Assembly (NCBI GenBank): GCA_030998225.1
Contig: JAPYXD010000250.1
Coordinates: 5,022,001-5,086,000, forward strand
Source of the DNA: Diplolepis rosae
Lineage: Eukaryota; Arthropoda; Insecta; Hymenoptera; Diplolepididae
DNA length: 64,000 nucleotides
Reading direction: 5' to 3'
The position numbers and the translations under genes are program-made. The notes beneath the pieces were generated by a model, which was not told where the DNA came from, did not search any database, and worked only from the letters and a program-made list of their open reading frames with translations. The stretch's first letter is position 1; every line of letters starts with the position of its first letter. Below, in pieces: positions 22,251 to 33,157 of this stretch.

Positions 22251-22345
22251 GGATGTCGGATGCCTGTGTAGCTCAATTGGTTAGAGCAGTTGAACGTCAA
22301 TCGAAAGACCTGGCCTCAAATCCCAGCACAGTCGAAATTCTTTAT
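22251..22345 (+). repeat. tRNA-derived SINE (copy 1)
   Basis: A box A-like TAGCTCAATTGGTTAGAGCA (from 22269) and a box B-like GGCCTCAAATCCC (22312-22323) sit at tRNA spacing, with a tRNA-like 3' part ending CAGCACAGTCG and a T-rich tail. Stem pairing is imperfect and a close copy exists at 50525-50620, so I call a Pol III SINE rather than a tRNA gene. Confidence 0.65.
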
Positions 22346-24093
22346 ATTTTTTTTATTTTGACGTGTTAACTTAACACTAATTTTATTTATCAGCGAGGTT
22401 AGCTCCACATTTCTCTCTATGCACACAAATCCTATAAGGCACAGATAGATATGGCCCAACGTAGGATAAAATAGAAAGGGACTAATGTAGTGGCCTCTTG
22501 TGATGTTAGCAGGAGTCCATCATGTGACCTTTAATAGGTGTATTTATTCGCCCCTTTCAAGCAATCTAAATAACGCCAAAGTAGATGAGCATGTCGAAAC
22601 AGTGTTAGTTCTGCAAAGATTGTCTCCGTTGGTTCAGCACAGGAATGAGGAAAACTATGTAGTGCCTACCTGTGGCCAATTTAAATTTCCCACACAGGAT
22701 GTGACAAAAGTAGTAATAAATAGAAAAATCCTAATCCCTACAAGCAAAATTGATTTGAGCTGGTAATCTAATCTATACTGAGAAATAGCCTTTTTATAGT
22801 TTAATGTTTCTTTTTTGATACACATGAGAATAAAGTAGTTCTTTTTATAAATAAAAATATAACTCTGGAAGATTATACGTTTTGCTTATTTTTTTTGACA
22901 TCTTAGATGCATAAAAAAATCAAATCGAAAGAGAGGCCTCCAAAAAATGCCATAGCTGGCGTACGAGTAGATGATATCTCATCACAGGAACGTCTAAAAC
23001 AAATAAGTCAAACAGATTTTTAAACTATAAACTTTTGTCAATCGACCGAACTCAAATCACACATATTCAATAATATTTTCTTATTTGTCTTGTAGTGCTC
23101 TAATGAAGGAACATATCAAATAAATGTTAAACGTGAATCTTCTCGTATATTCTCTATAACTTCTTGCACTATCGGTATCAAATTGCAATGTTTTTTGTAT
23201 CTCCTTCTATTTCATATATCCAAGTATTTCCCAACTTCAAGTTACGATTTTTGCTAAGTTTCTTACCTCCAAAGGGCTATAAAAGAAAAAAAAACTTCAT
23301 CTCAAACGTGAATGATAGCCACATATCTACTGAAGATGTCTGTGTGATCCCAGCTCACTTGGTTAATTGGTTTTTGTCATATCGTGGAAGCCAATTTGAA
23401 GAGTCTTCGGTACTGATTCAATAATGATAAAATCTAATTTTGTATGAATTAACTAGTCCAGGTCCTATGATTGGCATAAATTCGAGTGAATTTTGTACCT
23501 TTTCTATCTATTTTCAAAATGTTAAACATTTAATGCTAGGATTACGGGACGTTTTATTTTGACGCATTTCGGATTTCGTAAGAAAAATTACAGAGAGCGT
23601 TTACATTGTTAGATATTTGTTAATTCTTTGAAAGGATGGATCTAAAAATAATTCAAATTATTTTGTATTTATATATGATGTCTCATGGCTCCGTTTGTGG
23701 ATTAAGAGTTTATAATTATGTGGTTCTTTGAAGAAAATTTATGATTGCTTTCATGCACTGAATTGATACGTGTCCGTAGAGATTAATATGCAAGGAATAT
23801 CCATTGACATAGTGTAGAATCAACCTCAGCCGAAATAGAAACACATTGCCCTATTGCACGCTATGCGACCCAAGCAATAAACGTGAGCGCCTGAGACCAA
23901 TCTTACGGAATTCTATAACTTTGTTAATTTTAAGAATTCGAAAAAATTTCCGCAGTCAAATGGAAAGGCCTATTGAGCAACAATATTTAAATAAGGAATA
24001 GTAACACTTTAAAACTTCTTGTTTCAAATTGATAAAAAATAATGCTTGAAGGTAACCGTTAATTTATTTCAATATATTTTTCGTTTGTTTCAG
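22346..24093. other. Intron sequence upstream of semaphorin exon
   Basis: I see no recognisable element; an 88-codon frame (22500-22766) has no domain. The last 30 bases are a T-rich acceptor tract leading to CAG at 24091-24093. Confidence 0.6.
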
Positions 24094-24190
24094 GTGCAGA
24101 AGACGTATTCAGGTTCACGGGAAACGAGACGCACATAGATTACTTTCGACTAGTACTCAGAGATGGGAACTACCTTTTAGTTGGCGGAAG
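24094..24190 (+). CDS. Semaphorin, internal coding exon (start of sema domain; class-1 / Sema-1a-like)
   Basis: This 97-nt exon is flanked by a good acceptor (polypyrimidine then CAG, ending 24093) and a GTAATT donor at 24191. It enters with two bases of a split codon and leaves with AG of a split Arg codon. It encodes AEDVFRFTGNETHIDYF, then RLVLRDGNYLLVGGR, the N-terminal blade of a semaphorin seven-blade beta-propeller (FxGN..HIDYF.L...LLVGxRN). Semaphorins are secreted or membrane axon-guidance ligands that bind plexins. An N-glycosylation sequon (NET) is present. The reading frame continues perfectly into the exon at 61278. Signal peptide and first exons are not in the window. Class 1 is my best guess from the text of the two exons; class 2 or 5 is less likely. 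Confidence 0.9.
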
Positions 24191-25001
24191 GTAATTAAAC
24201 AAATTTAGGGACAATGAAAATTGTTCTGTGCTGGTGGTGTTGTATCTGACTGTGTATGCAATCAATCTTATCAAGTATGTTGACTTGAACGAGTTCTGTG
24301 TAAAAATATTTCGGATCTAATAGTCACTACAACATTAAGAGCTTGGAAAATTTAATTTCATAAAATTTTTTTGGATTATGCCGTGCTTTTTGAAATCTTA
24401 CTTCGTGTGTAGTAATAAACTTTCATGTTTTTAATATTTGCACCTTATATAATAAACACACCACAATTTGATTCACAGAAAAAATTTGCTTGAAAAATAA
24501 TCGTATTACACAACATTCATGACAAGAAAGAGCTATGAATTCATTTAATTTCAACCAGGTATTCAGTTTTTCATGAAGATAGTTTTTTTTTTAGGTGAGG
24601 AGGAAAAATGGTGAAATCTTTTATAGACGTTGTACAGGACTCTCCTAGGGCGGGTCTAGGCATACCTGTTAAAACCCAAAAAAAACTCCTCTCTCGAACC
24701 AATACACCGCCCGCGGAACCGCCTTTCGGCTTTAAATTTCGCCGGCAGTTGGTTCCAGCTTAAAATCGCGTACGATTCTTCCGACCTCCGTTCGCCGAGA
24801 ACTCCCATCCATGGACACACGCCCGTTAGGCAGGCTGAATAGCCGTGCCACCCGGGGAGGAATAAAAAGATTCCTCCCCCGATCGACGCGAACAGCCAAG
24901 TCTGACCAAGACGCAGGACCGCGGGTGCAGGCCCCGATGTGATTTTTACTGGCCCTTGTTGTTGGTGCGCTCTTCACGCCCATCGAGCTCCCTCGTCCTC
25001 A

Positions 25002-25448
25002 TCACCAGGGTGATGAATGACTCGAGAAGCATCCATATCTGTTCAGACTGGAGCATGAGAGAGACCATCGTGTCAGGAGTGAGTTGTGCGCCCACTGCCC
25101 GACCGACAGCCTCCCTTTCCGTACCTCACCTGGTACAGACAAAGCTTGACCGTGCTTTCTAACCAGCCAGGAGGCGAGCTCCGGGATTAGACGGTGTGTC
25201 CATCTCCCGGTTTGGTCACTATACCATTTCGTCTGCCATTTCTCTACGAGTGTGCGCTTTCCATTCTTGCAGATGGCCTCCTTCACGCGAGCGATTTCCT
25301 GCAAGTTTGTTAAGCAGGTGAGCTCCTTACGGAGCTGGAAGGTCTCCTTCCTTTCCTTTGCCAATAAGTCTATTTGTTGGGCGCTCGCCAGGACCAGCAC
25401 AGCGCTCGTCGACACATTTCGGTATGCTGAGACAGTTCTCAGAACCAC
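25002..25448 (-). pseudogene. R1-clade ORF2 C-terminal region (copy 2)
   Basis: The 148-codon frame reads VLRTVSAYRNVSTSAVLVLA, PIDLLAKERKETF-like text, WQTKWYSDQTGRWTHRLIPE and then an abrupt out-of-family tail, because the Cys-His segment present in copy 1 (CGQCKTHTLCDSWAVAREAA at about 20770-20700) is deleted here. The two copies are therefore complementary relics. Confidence 0.75.
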
Positions 25449-26670
25449 ACCTCACTATGCGAGAAGAGCTTTTTCTGGATAGCATGGTTGTTAAAGGCAC
25501 TTGTCCAGACCGGCGCTGCATTAAGCAGCTTCGAATTTACCACGCTCGCCACCAGCCTTCTCTTAGCTTCCCCTGGGCCACCAATGCTGGGCATGAGCCG
25601 AGTCAGAGCGACTCCACATTGGATGGTTTTGACAGTCGCGATCCGCTGGTGTTCACCAAAGCTAAGCCTTCGATCCAACTGCACACCCAGGCACTTAATG
25701 CTCTTTTTCCACTCAATTTCATGTTGCCCGAGAACTATCCTCGAGTATTGGAAGGATCTCCCGTCCGTGACCAGAAAAGGGGCCATTTTCAGGCATCTGC
25801 TATCCAACCAACGCTCTGCCCGCCACAGACTTTTATTGATCCTCAGCTCCAGGATTCTGACGTCGTCAGCGGCGCCCACGACAAGTGCGTCGTCCGCGAC
25901 GCCGATGATGCTCGTTCCAGCAGGTAGGTCCATGCGCAGGAAATCGTTATGCATGACGTTCCAAACGAGTGGACCCACCCATGACCCTTGAGCAGTACCA
26001 CATGTCATCTCTTCTTTAAGAGACCACTTGTTGCACTCGTATATCACCCACCTGTCGCTCAGATAGTGATCTATCATTCGCAACAGGTAGTCTGGAACCT
26101 TTTTCCACACCATCGCCTCGATGCAGATGTTCCACCTCGCGGTATTGAACGCATTGCGTATTTCAATGCTGATCAACGCGCAGATCCCTTACGCTTACCA
26201 GTTCCTCTTCTTGCTTTAGTGGCGATGTCCACCACTGTCTGGATGGCGTCAACTGTGGACCTGCTTCGCACGATGTACTTGACTCGATCGGCATTATCCA
26301 GGCCCGGGGTCTTCCTTCTAGTCACCAATCTCTTAGTGACTATTTTGAAGGCGAGACCCCATGGGTCCTTCTCGACTTCTCCGATCAAGTCTTTCCAACA
26401 CTGAAGTCGGCTTTTCTTTATGCCGTGCCTCAGAGCTGATTTTGCTTTTTCCCATGCCTCGCTCAGCAGAGGATCACCCTTTGAGCGGGTAAATCTCCGC
26501 CGCGCTGTAAGGCATTTTTGACGCAGGACAGACAACTGCTCTTTCCACCAGTACATCGAGTCCCCGGTACGCTTATGCCCGTGGCGAGGCATGTAGTGGT
26601 CACATGCTGCGACCACTTTGCGCCTCGCCGCCTGCACAGTGTCGTCCAACGACCCAGCAGACCTTGCCAA
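25439..26670 (-). pseudogene. R1-clade ORF2 linker and reverse transcriptase (copy 2)
   Basis: The frame 26670-26173 encodes the linker (MYWWKEQLSVLRQKCLTARR, RFTRSKGDPLLSEAWEKAKS, WKDLIGEVEKDPWGLAFKIV) and then, after the missing first third of RT, STVDAIQTVVDIATKARRG; the overlapping frame 26176-25439 continues ISIEIRNAFNTARWNI, CGTAQGSWVGPLVWNVMHND and GVADDALVVGAAD, where the usual FADD/YADD is VADD. The catalytic Asp pair is kept. A palm/thumb region follows (IKCLGVQLDRRLSFGEHQ). Confidence 0.88.
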
Positions 26671-26681
26671 ACCAAGCTCAT

Positions 26682-27228
26682 TTATGAGTCTGGTTTCTTC
26701 AAGATGTTCGCGAAGCTTGTCTTTACTGAGTCGTTTTGTGTTCCAGGAGGGCTCCTCACCTTGCCGCCCCTTCCCACATTCACTGGGTGACTTCGTTCTT
26801 GGATGCTGATCTCAATGCACTGGTGTTCACTCAAGGTTATTATCTCGAGGACACACCAGTCGCCTAGCCTTGAGGCAAGACGGGGCGCGGCAATCGTGAG
26901 GTCGATAATCGACCCCCCCGCTCCTCGTATGAACGTAAAATCGCTGCCCCGATGTAATACAATCAGGTCATTCCTAGCGATTCTCACCGACCAAGATTTC
27001 CCTCCTGTCCAGATGGGCTTCTCCCTACTCGGGCGACTCACTGTTAAAGTCGCGCGCAGTAAGAGAGCGCTCACTAGCCTCTCTGAGGCTTTCCTCAAGG
27101 AGGATTATCTGGGTCTCGAAAATTACAAAAGGATCGTTGGGAGACAAGTAGCAGCTGTACACACGTATCCCCGCCACCTCCACCCAAACGAACCCCGCAT
27201 CCGTCTCCAGAAAATCCGCGATGCTCAA
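26682..27228 (-). pseudogene. R1-clade ORF2 endonuclease domain (copy 2)
   Basis: Two overlapping minus-strand frames give VYSCYLSPNDPFVIFETQI, LLEESLREASERSLTARDFN (the GDFN motif altered to RDFN), then ARNDLIVLHRGSDFTF, GGSIIDLTIAAPRLASR and LEIITLSEHQCIE, matching the SDH box (SEH here). These are the AP-endonuclease motifs that nick target DNA in non-LTR elements. A frameshift near 27050 and the altered residues argue that it is dead. Confidence 0.85.
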
Positions 27229-27779
27229 ATCAGGGCTACAAACAAGGATCCCAGCCGTCCGTAATGCATCCTGGTACCAAGCATAGTTTTCCTAGCAGTC
27301 TGCATCAGAAGATCCTGGGCTTCCTTCCCTCTCTCGAGGTTGAGCCTAAGAAATTTCACTTTCCACCCCTCAATCTCCGGAGCTCCGCTCTATAAAACAG
27401 TTTGGCTCATACTGTAGGATAATGAGAATTCATCGGTAATCTTTTCTATTGTCAATCGCATATTATTTTTAATTAATTTATTTAAATATCAATCCCTATT
27501 TTTCATTTTATATTCGTGTTATATTTCCACACTTTCATGTAATCCCACAGTATTATATGAAGGGCTAGCATTCAAAGGGGGATAAGGTACACTTTTGAAA
27601 CTTTTCAGTTGAGCGGAAAAACGTTTGCACTTTTTATCTGCAGCAAAGGTCTGCAGCAAGATGCAGCTATACCTATTAGCATTATTAACAAAAAACATAA
27701 CAGAAGACAAGCTCAAAGTAGCAACTCTAGTCACTCGATTAGGCAGCAACCCCCATGTACACAGCCAAGCAGCTCTGAA

Positions 27780-28430
27780 AAACTGAACACTGCGTTAAGG
27801 GATCAAATAGTATGCGGTATAAAAGATAAAGAAACACGTGTTAAATTATTTGAAGAAAAAAATTTGACATTTGAAAAGGCGTTGGACATCGTGACAACGC
27901 GCGTAATAGCTGTGTTAAACTCCGCTTTATTAAGCAATGTTCTAGAAAAGAACGATTCGGAGCAAATGGTGTACGCAGTTCAAATGAATAACCAGCGCCG
28001 GCAGGGGCAGCGTGGCTACACAAAAGCAGGGAAGCAGAACGCTGAACGTAACGGCCCGCAGCAACAGCAGCAGAGACGGTCAGCGGAAGGATCAACCAGG
28101 CCGCTTGAGGAGAGCCTTTCAACGTGCTACTGTTGTAGGAAGCCAGATCACAAGAGTATCGAGTGCCGTTTCCGAAACTACAATTGCAACCACTGCACAA
28201 AAGAGGACATCTCGAGAAAGTATACAGAAAAAAAGTAGCTGGGAGTCAGCAGTCCGGAAACGTTTTGAATATGATCACTTTAGTCAAACTAGAAATTGAT
28301 ACCGGGACATACGCAACAGTTGTTTCAAAAAAATTTCACGATGATAATTTCAGGGATATCGAAATCTCAGAATCACACTGTGAATTGAGAACATACTGTG
28401 GTCACAGCCTAAATCTGTCTGCAAATTAAT
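27780..28430 (+). pseudogene. Gypsy C gag zinc-knuckle region and protease
   Basis: The frame to 28238 encodes LRDQIVCGIKDKETRVKLFE, LTFEKALDIVTTR, a Gln-rich stretch, and CYCCRKPDHKSIECRFRNYN with a degenerate second knuckle (CNHCTKEDISRKY). A frame shift leads into VKLEIDTGTYATVVSKKFHD (28280-28345): the retropepsin DTG is intact. Confidence 0.8.
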
Positions 28431-28434
28431 TGAC

Positions 28435-29380
28435 GTGAATGTTAAATTCAATGGTATGACCCATGTTCTTAATTGTTTTGTGTTGCCTGTTTCTGGACCG
28501 GCTGTAATGAGAAGCTGGTGGCTTCACCAATTTGGGGTTTGGCCTCTAGTATTTCCATGTAATGACATAAATGAAGTAAAAAAAATTGAAGGAACAGATT
28601 TGCATAATTCAATTATTAAAAAATACAGCAAATTATTTAGTGCAACTCCGGGATCATACAATAAAAGCAAAATGAAAATCCATTTAAAGGAAAATGCGCG
28701 AGCCTTAGCATTAAAATGCAGGCACATGGCATATGGCATAAAAAGAAATAGAACGATTAGTAAACTTAGGTCGCCTAGTACCGGTACAAGTGAGCGAATG
28801 GACCACACCTATCGTTCCAGCGTTAAAAAAACGGGAATATTCGAATATGCGGTGATTTCAAAATTGCACTAAACCCCTATATAATCTTGGACAAATACCC
28901 ATTCCATATTATTTATGCGTTTACTGAGTTATATATGACGCACCAATATATGCAATATCCTGTAGATGAAAGTTGCTTACGTTTATTTACAATTGTCACA
29001 CACAAAGGAATTTTCAGGTACACAAAAGTTCCGGAAGGTGTCTCCCCTACACCAGCAAACGTGCAATGGAAAATGGATGAATGTTTTCGCGGAATTCACT
29101 GTACAGTCGCGTTCTTAGATAATATTTATGTGACCGGAGGCACGGAAGAAGAGCATATAAAAATTTGGATAAGTATGTACGTGACTGCAAGAATGTAACT
29201 TACGATTTAATCTAGCCAAATGCAAATTTATCCAAAGTAGGTTAGAGTTCCTAGGTTTTGTCATTGAAAAAAATGGATTGCATGAATCTGCATCGAAAAT
29301 GAACGCGATGGTAAACGCACCACAGCCGAAAAATAACAAAGAGTTGGCATCGTTTTTAGGCTTAGTAACATTTTTAAGTG
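28435..29380 (+). pseudogene. Gypsy C reverse transcriptase
   Basis: Pieces in three frames assemble the RT: VNVKFNGMTHVLNCFVLP, SEWTTPIVPALKK-like text near 28790-28830, DKYPFHIIYAFTELY, LFTIVTHKGIFRYTKVPEG, VAFLDNIYVTGG, then NLAKCKFIQSRLEFLGFVIE. The catalytic YLDD has become FLDN, and at least three frameshifts and two stops are present. Confidence 0.83.
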
Positions 29381-29720
29381 AGATTCCTAAAAGGCCGATC
29401 ATCTCAAATGAAAACTTTATATGACTTGCTCAATAAAGAAAAATTCGAATGGACAAACTTATCTGGAGAAGCATTGAACTGGGTGAAAAATGAATTAATT
29501 TCATCTATTTTTTTAGCTCATTATGATCCAAAAGAGGAAATTGTATTGGCTAGCGATGCATCGGATTACGGATTGTCTGCTATTTTATCACATAAATTTA
29601 AAGATGGAACAGAGAAACCCATAGCTTACGCGTCTAAAAAAATACCTGGTAAAGTAGTAAAGCGTTCAATTATAGATAAAGAAGCAATGGCAATTGTAAT
29701 CGGATTTAAAAAATTTTTAT
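29378..29720 (+). pseudogene. Gypsy C RNase H, first part
   Basis: The open frame encodes LNKEKFEWTNLSGEALNWVK, then IVLASDASDYGLSAILSHKF with the first RNase H Asp, AYASKKIPGK and IDKEAMAIVIGFKKF, and then leaves the family at about 29720. The continuation is at 30258-30510. Confidence 0.88.
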
Positions 29721-30257
29721 GTGCCTCAGGCACGGAAACTCGTTTTTCCATTACAGCTGAGAGTAACGGAATGTTGTGTATTCCGTTACAGAGGAATACA
29801 ATTTAAAAATTGAACTGCACATGCGCATATAGTCATACAGCGGAACACAATCTTTTTCTTATTCTTCTTCTTCTCACTTCTTCGTACAGCGTTAGCACCT
29901 TACTGGCAAAGCCTTGTACATTTGAACTGCGCATGCGTCTATTAAAATCTATTACTACTACACAAGATCGATGAAATCAAAATGTCCGGGACTAGTCGTG
30001 ACATATTAAGTGTAATGACTAGCGCCGCAAACAACTACAATACTAGATTAGATTTCAGTGTACGCATAAAAACTCGTATCTGCACCAAAGTCACATAAAA
30101 TAGAATACGTGCCAACGTACACAATTCGGGAAATTGCGAGACTCGCGACAATGCTCGCAGGACTGATCGCGCCTCGGCTTCGATCTCCTGCGAGCATTGT
30201 CGCGAGTCTCGCAATAACCCTCATTGTGCGCCTAGGCACGTAATATACTATACCAAT
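29721..30257. mobile_element. About 0.54-kb insertion in gypsy C RNase H, with long hairpin
   Basis: RNase H coding stops at 29720 (GFKKF) and resumes at 30258 (LGKKITLRE-like text), so this block is a later insertion. Its ends carry similar GTGCCTCAGGCACGG (left, about 29730) and, reversed, GTGCCTAGGCGCAC (right, about 30240), a possible TIR. A 30-bp perfect hairpin occupies 30133-30215. No protein motif. Confidence 0.55.
30133..30215. repeat. Perfect 30-bp inverted repeat (hairpin)
   Basis: ATTGCGAGACTCGCGACAAT GCTCGCAGGA (30133-30162) is exactly complementary to 30186-30215 around a 23-base loop. It is GC-rich in an AT-rich setting. Confidence 0.9.
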
Positions 30258-30510
30258 ATGTTCTTGGGAAAGAAATAACTTTGCGTGAAGACGACAAGCC
30301 ACTACAATTGATCCTCGGACCTAGAAAAGGTATTGCTGTAGCGGCAGATAATATGGTGCAAAGATACGCATATTATGTGTTTGGTTTCAAATAAAAAATC
30401 GAACATGTAAAATCTGAAGGAAACGCGAACTGCGGCGCACTTTCGCGACTTCCAATTGAAGACGAAACAGATTTATCGGATATTTACGACACAGATTGTT
30501 CTTTTATTTA
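30258..30510 (+). pseudogene. Gypsy C RNase H, second part
   Basis: The + frame reads KPLQLILGPRKGIAVAADNM, QRYAYYVFGFK, a stop, then KIEHVKSEGNANCGALSRLP: the C-terminal RNase H (the usual DALSRLP appears as GALSRLP), followed by the linker to integrase (about 30560-30700, DKTIGDVIQYFTG), after which homology fades. Confidence 0.8.
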
Positions 30511-30550
30511 TTATTTTGAAAAAGGGACGATCGCGTTAGACTGCAAGATG

Positions 30551-32309
30551 CCAGGATGAGAAAGCAAAAAAGATAAGACGATCGGTGATGTCATACAATA
30601 TTTTACAGGAAATTAGACTAATTATGATGAACTATCAAGTGATATGAAACTGTTTTCATAACGTAATGGTCAAAAGTGATTATTTGATCTACTTAACGAA
30701 TTCAATCTCATACAGAAGTTTCACGCTTCAAAATTCCACTACTGGTATGACTGATGTGACAAAACAAAAGTATATCATTTTTTAATCAAATGAATTGATA
30801 TTTATTACGATCAAAATAAGAAATTTTCTAAAATAGATCATATTGATTCGATCCACTCATTCACTCTAAAATAAATCATATTGATTTAATCTACTCATTT
30901 ACTAAATCCACCATCCAGCTTCATTTAGCCACATACATCAAGCGTTGGAGAATATGCAGATCGTAAAATATAAATTCAGAACTTTACGAATTTTTTCCGC
31001 TGAATTAGCGATCTCAATCAAAAAATGTCTATAGACAATTTTTATTAAAAATTTTACATAAAATACGAAAATTCTTTTTTCATTAGCATATTATTAAATC
31101 TTCAATATTCTGACCGCCATATTGGATCCGCCATTTTTAATTTTCTAACACTTTCACCGGATTTTCATATAATGTGCCAAGAAACATAGGAAAATTGAAT
31201 TTAATAAAAGTTCAGGAATTTTCATCAACGATAATCTTGAAAAAATTTGGTATTTCCCAAGTTCTCCAAGCGCCATATTGAATCCGACATTAATCAGGTC
31301 ATTACATATACTAGAAGAGGTCTGTACATAATTAATCAATCAAAATTTGACAGTTTGATCAATAAAATTCCGTGTATTATCCAAATATCTTAGACATGTC
31401 ATGAAAAAACGCGTATTTTTACAAATTTCCATAGTTTTCCGCCATTTTGGAAAAGATAAAACATATGGAGCTGGACCAAAAAATCTTTTTCATAAACTAC
31501 AACTATTTTTTCCACCTTTGTCCATAGTTTGAAATAGATCAATATGCTTTATCCATTTGAAAAAAAAGAATAAAAGAAAATTTCAAATTTTCGGTACTTT
31601 TTTTAATAAAATCCGCCATATTGATTTTCCAGTGCACGATAATTTAATTTTGACTTCATAAATCGAACGAGGAGACCCAAAAACATTATTCATACAAGGT
31701 TTGGTCATGATATATTCCCTTTTTTTTCGAGTAGGTGAATTTAACCAAATACCCTTTCGACAGCTGGGCGCCCATTCTAATGGCTCCTTGGTCAATTTCA
31801 ACAACTTAAGCAAATATGTATGTATTGAATCTTTTTTTCAGACATATTACATTAAAAAAATTGTGCGCTAATCATGTTCTATATGGGTGTCAAGCAGGTT
31901 CTAAGAAGGACTTTAAAGGGTTTTATCTGGGTTTTATGTGAGACCTGAAATTGTATAATCTCCTTCCTCCCGTTCAACAAGGTTTTTAGTCCAGTGAACC
32001 AAAAACCAATAACTAATGCTCAAGTTCTGACCTTGGCTTCGCCATCAGCGACAAAAAATCCAAAAGAATTGGCTAGTCTTGTCAGCCGGAACTCCTACTT
32101 TTTTGTGGGGCACTGTAATCATTCTCATGACAAATAATTTTTGAATGAAAAATATGTACGTCATGAGGAAAAATTACAATGGCTGTCAAGAATTTGACTT
32201 GTGTTGGTCAGACAATAGAGGCAAGAATATTGTAAGGTATTTCAAACAGTGAGTGCGTGGTCGGGGAATCGGAACGTGTTTTATGGGAATCTAAAATTTT
32301 TTTCTTAGT
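30551..32309. other. Intron with an unidentified repeat
   Basis: The interval 31080-31800 repeats short phrases such as GCCATATTGGATCCGCCATT at intervals (31108, 31270, 31610), suggesting an old dispersed repeat. A reading near 30690-30840 (LFDLLNEFNLIQKFHASKFH) is protein-like but unassigned. Confidence 0.4.
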
Positions 32310-32700
32310 GACTCCTCTTTATATACGAGTATTTGGTCGCTATCTTCAAGCTGGGTCTAACAGCAGCCAGTGACCATGTTAGGATTCCACTTCTCTTGGT
32401 ATCTCTTTTCCATCTTTTGTATATCCTGATGAAATCTCTCACCATACTTATCACTAAAGTTTTCTAAATTTGGAGGAAAGAAATCTGAGTGCGATTGAAG
32501 GAAATGTATTTTTGAGGACATGTGACAATCCATTTTTCTATATGCTTGTAACATTTCAGATACAAGTTGCTTATAATTTGGTAACCTATGTTTCCCACAA
32601 AAACCCCTGTTTATTATGGCTTCACTGATTGCTATGAATTTCTCTTTCAAATAACATTGCGAAATAGAGAAATTTGTGGTGGGCAAGCTTCGAATCAATC
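32310..32700 (-). pseudogene. Fragment of an uncharacterised, dispersed arthropod gene (probably element-borne)
   Basis: Minus-strand 32698-32357 encodes LPNYKQLVSEMLQAYRKMDC, HMSSKIHFLQSHSDFFPPNL, ENFSDKYGERFHQDIQKMEK and RYQEKWNPNMV. I recognise this block (SxKIHFLxSHxDFFPxN...GERFHQDI..MEKRYQ) as the C-terminus of a protein type repeated many times in insect and other arthropod genomes, usually next to transposons. Its function is unknown to me. Only the C-terminal part is present. Positions 32701-33157 hold nothing recognised. Confidence 0.6.
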
Positions 32701-33157
32701 TCTTTTTTCAAACTCAACCTCTTGAAGTTATTAAGAAAATATAAGTAAAAATACTGATTAGAAATTGCAACAAATTTTAGAGATGGTTAAAGATGACCAA
32801 AAAGGTATTTTTTACACCTTTAATTTAGAACATGTAATACTTGATGTGATATGACATTCTTAGGGACAAATTCATGATCAGCGTATCAAAGTCTACGAGA
32901 AATAACTTTTACTTTAAGACACACAAGTCGGCAACATTTTTCTTTTTGAGTAGGAAAAATATCGGAATCTTTTATAGACGTAGTATAGGATCGGGGTGTA
33001 GCCCCAGAATAAAAATTACTTTTGTCAACATTTATTTAAATTTACATTAAAGTTCAGTTGAAAAACCCTTTGAAAATCCTTGAGTGACCATCTTCGGAAG
33101 AATTAGGGAACGAGGATTGATTATTTTCGAAAATGCAATTCACAAATACGTTATTAA

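Larger units (their letters stand above)
24585..27395 (-). mobile_element. R1-clade non-LTR retrotransposon, copy 2
   Basis: The 3' end is marked by a poly-A (poly-T on +, 24586-24594) and a 3' UTR shared with the two other copies. Reading 5' to 3' on the minus strand: ORF2 start near 27360, endonuclease 27228-26690, linker 26670-26190, RT 26176-25440, C-terminal region 25448-25002, 3' UTR to 24585. ORF1 is absent. An internal deletion joins VKYIVR directly to SRSTVDAI, removing the first RT motifs. It lies wholly inside the semaphorin intron, antisense. Confidence 0.88.
27600..30550 (+). mobile_element. Gypsy C LTR retrotransposon remnant (sense strand)
   Basis: From left to right on + : gag with zinc knuckles (27609-28238), protease (28260-28430), RT (28435-29380), RNase H (29378-29720 and, after an insertion, 30258-30510). 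LTRs and integrase are not recognisable. Its RT class (SDYHKPLQ-type RNase H, THKGIFRYTKVPEGV) differs from the 17.6-like gypsy A, B and D. It is the only sizeable retroelement in the same orientation as the semaphorin gene. Positions 27396-27599 hold nothing recognisable. Confidence 0.85.

Noticed and set aside
22265..22337. Possible functional tRNA gene
   Set aside because: Box A and B are tRNA-like, but stems pair poorly, box B is degraded, and a second copy exists in a transposon at 50538-50607; a SINE explains it better.
22500..22766. 88-codon + strand frame upstream of the semaphorin exon
   Set aside because: No domain, no splice sites in phase with the semaphorin exon, and frames of this length are expected by chance in 64 kb.
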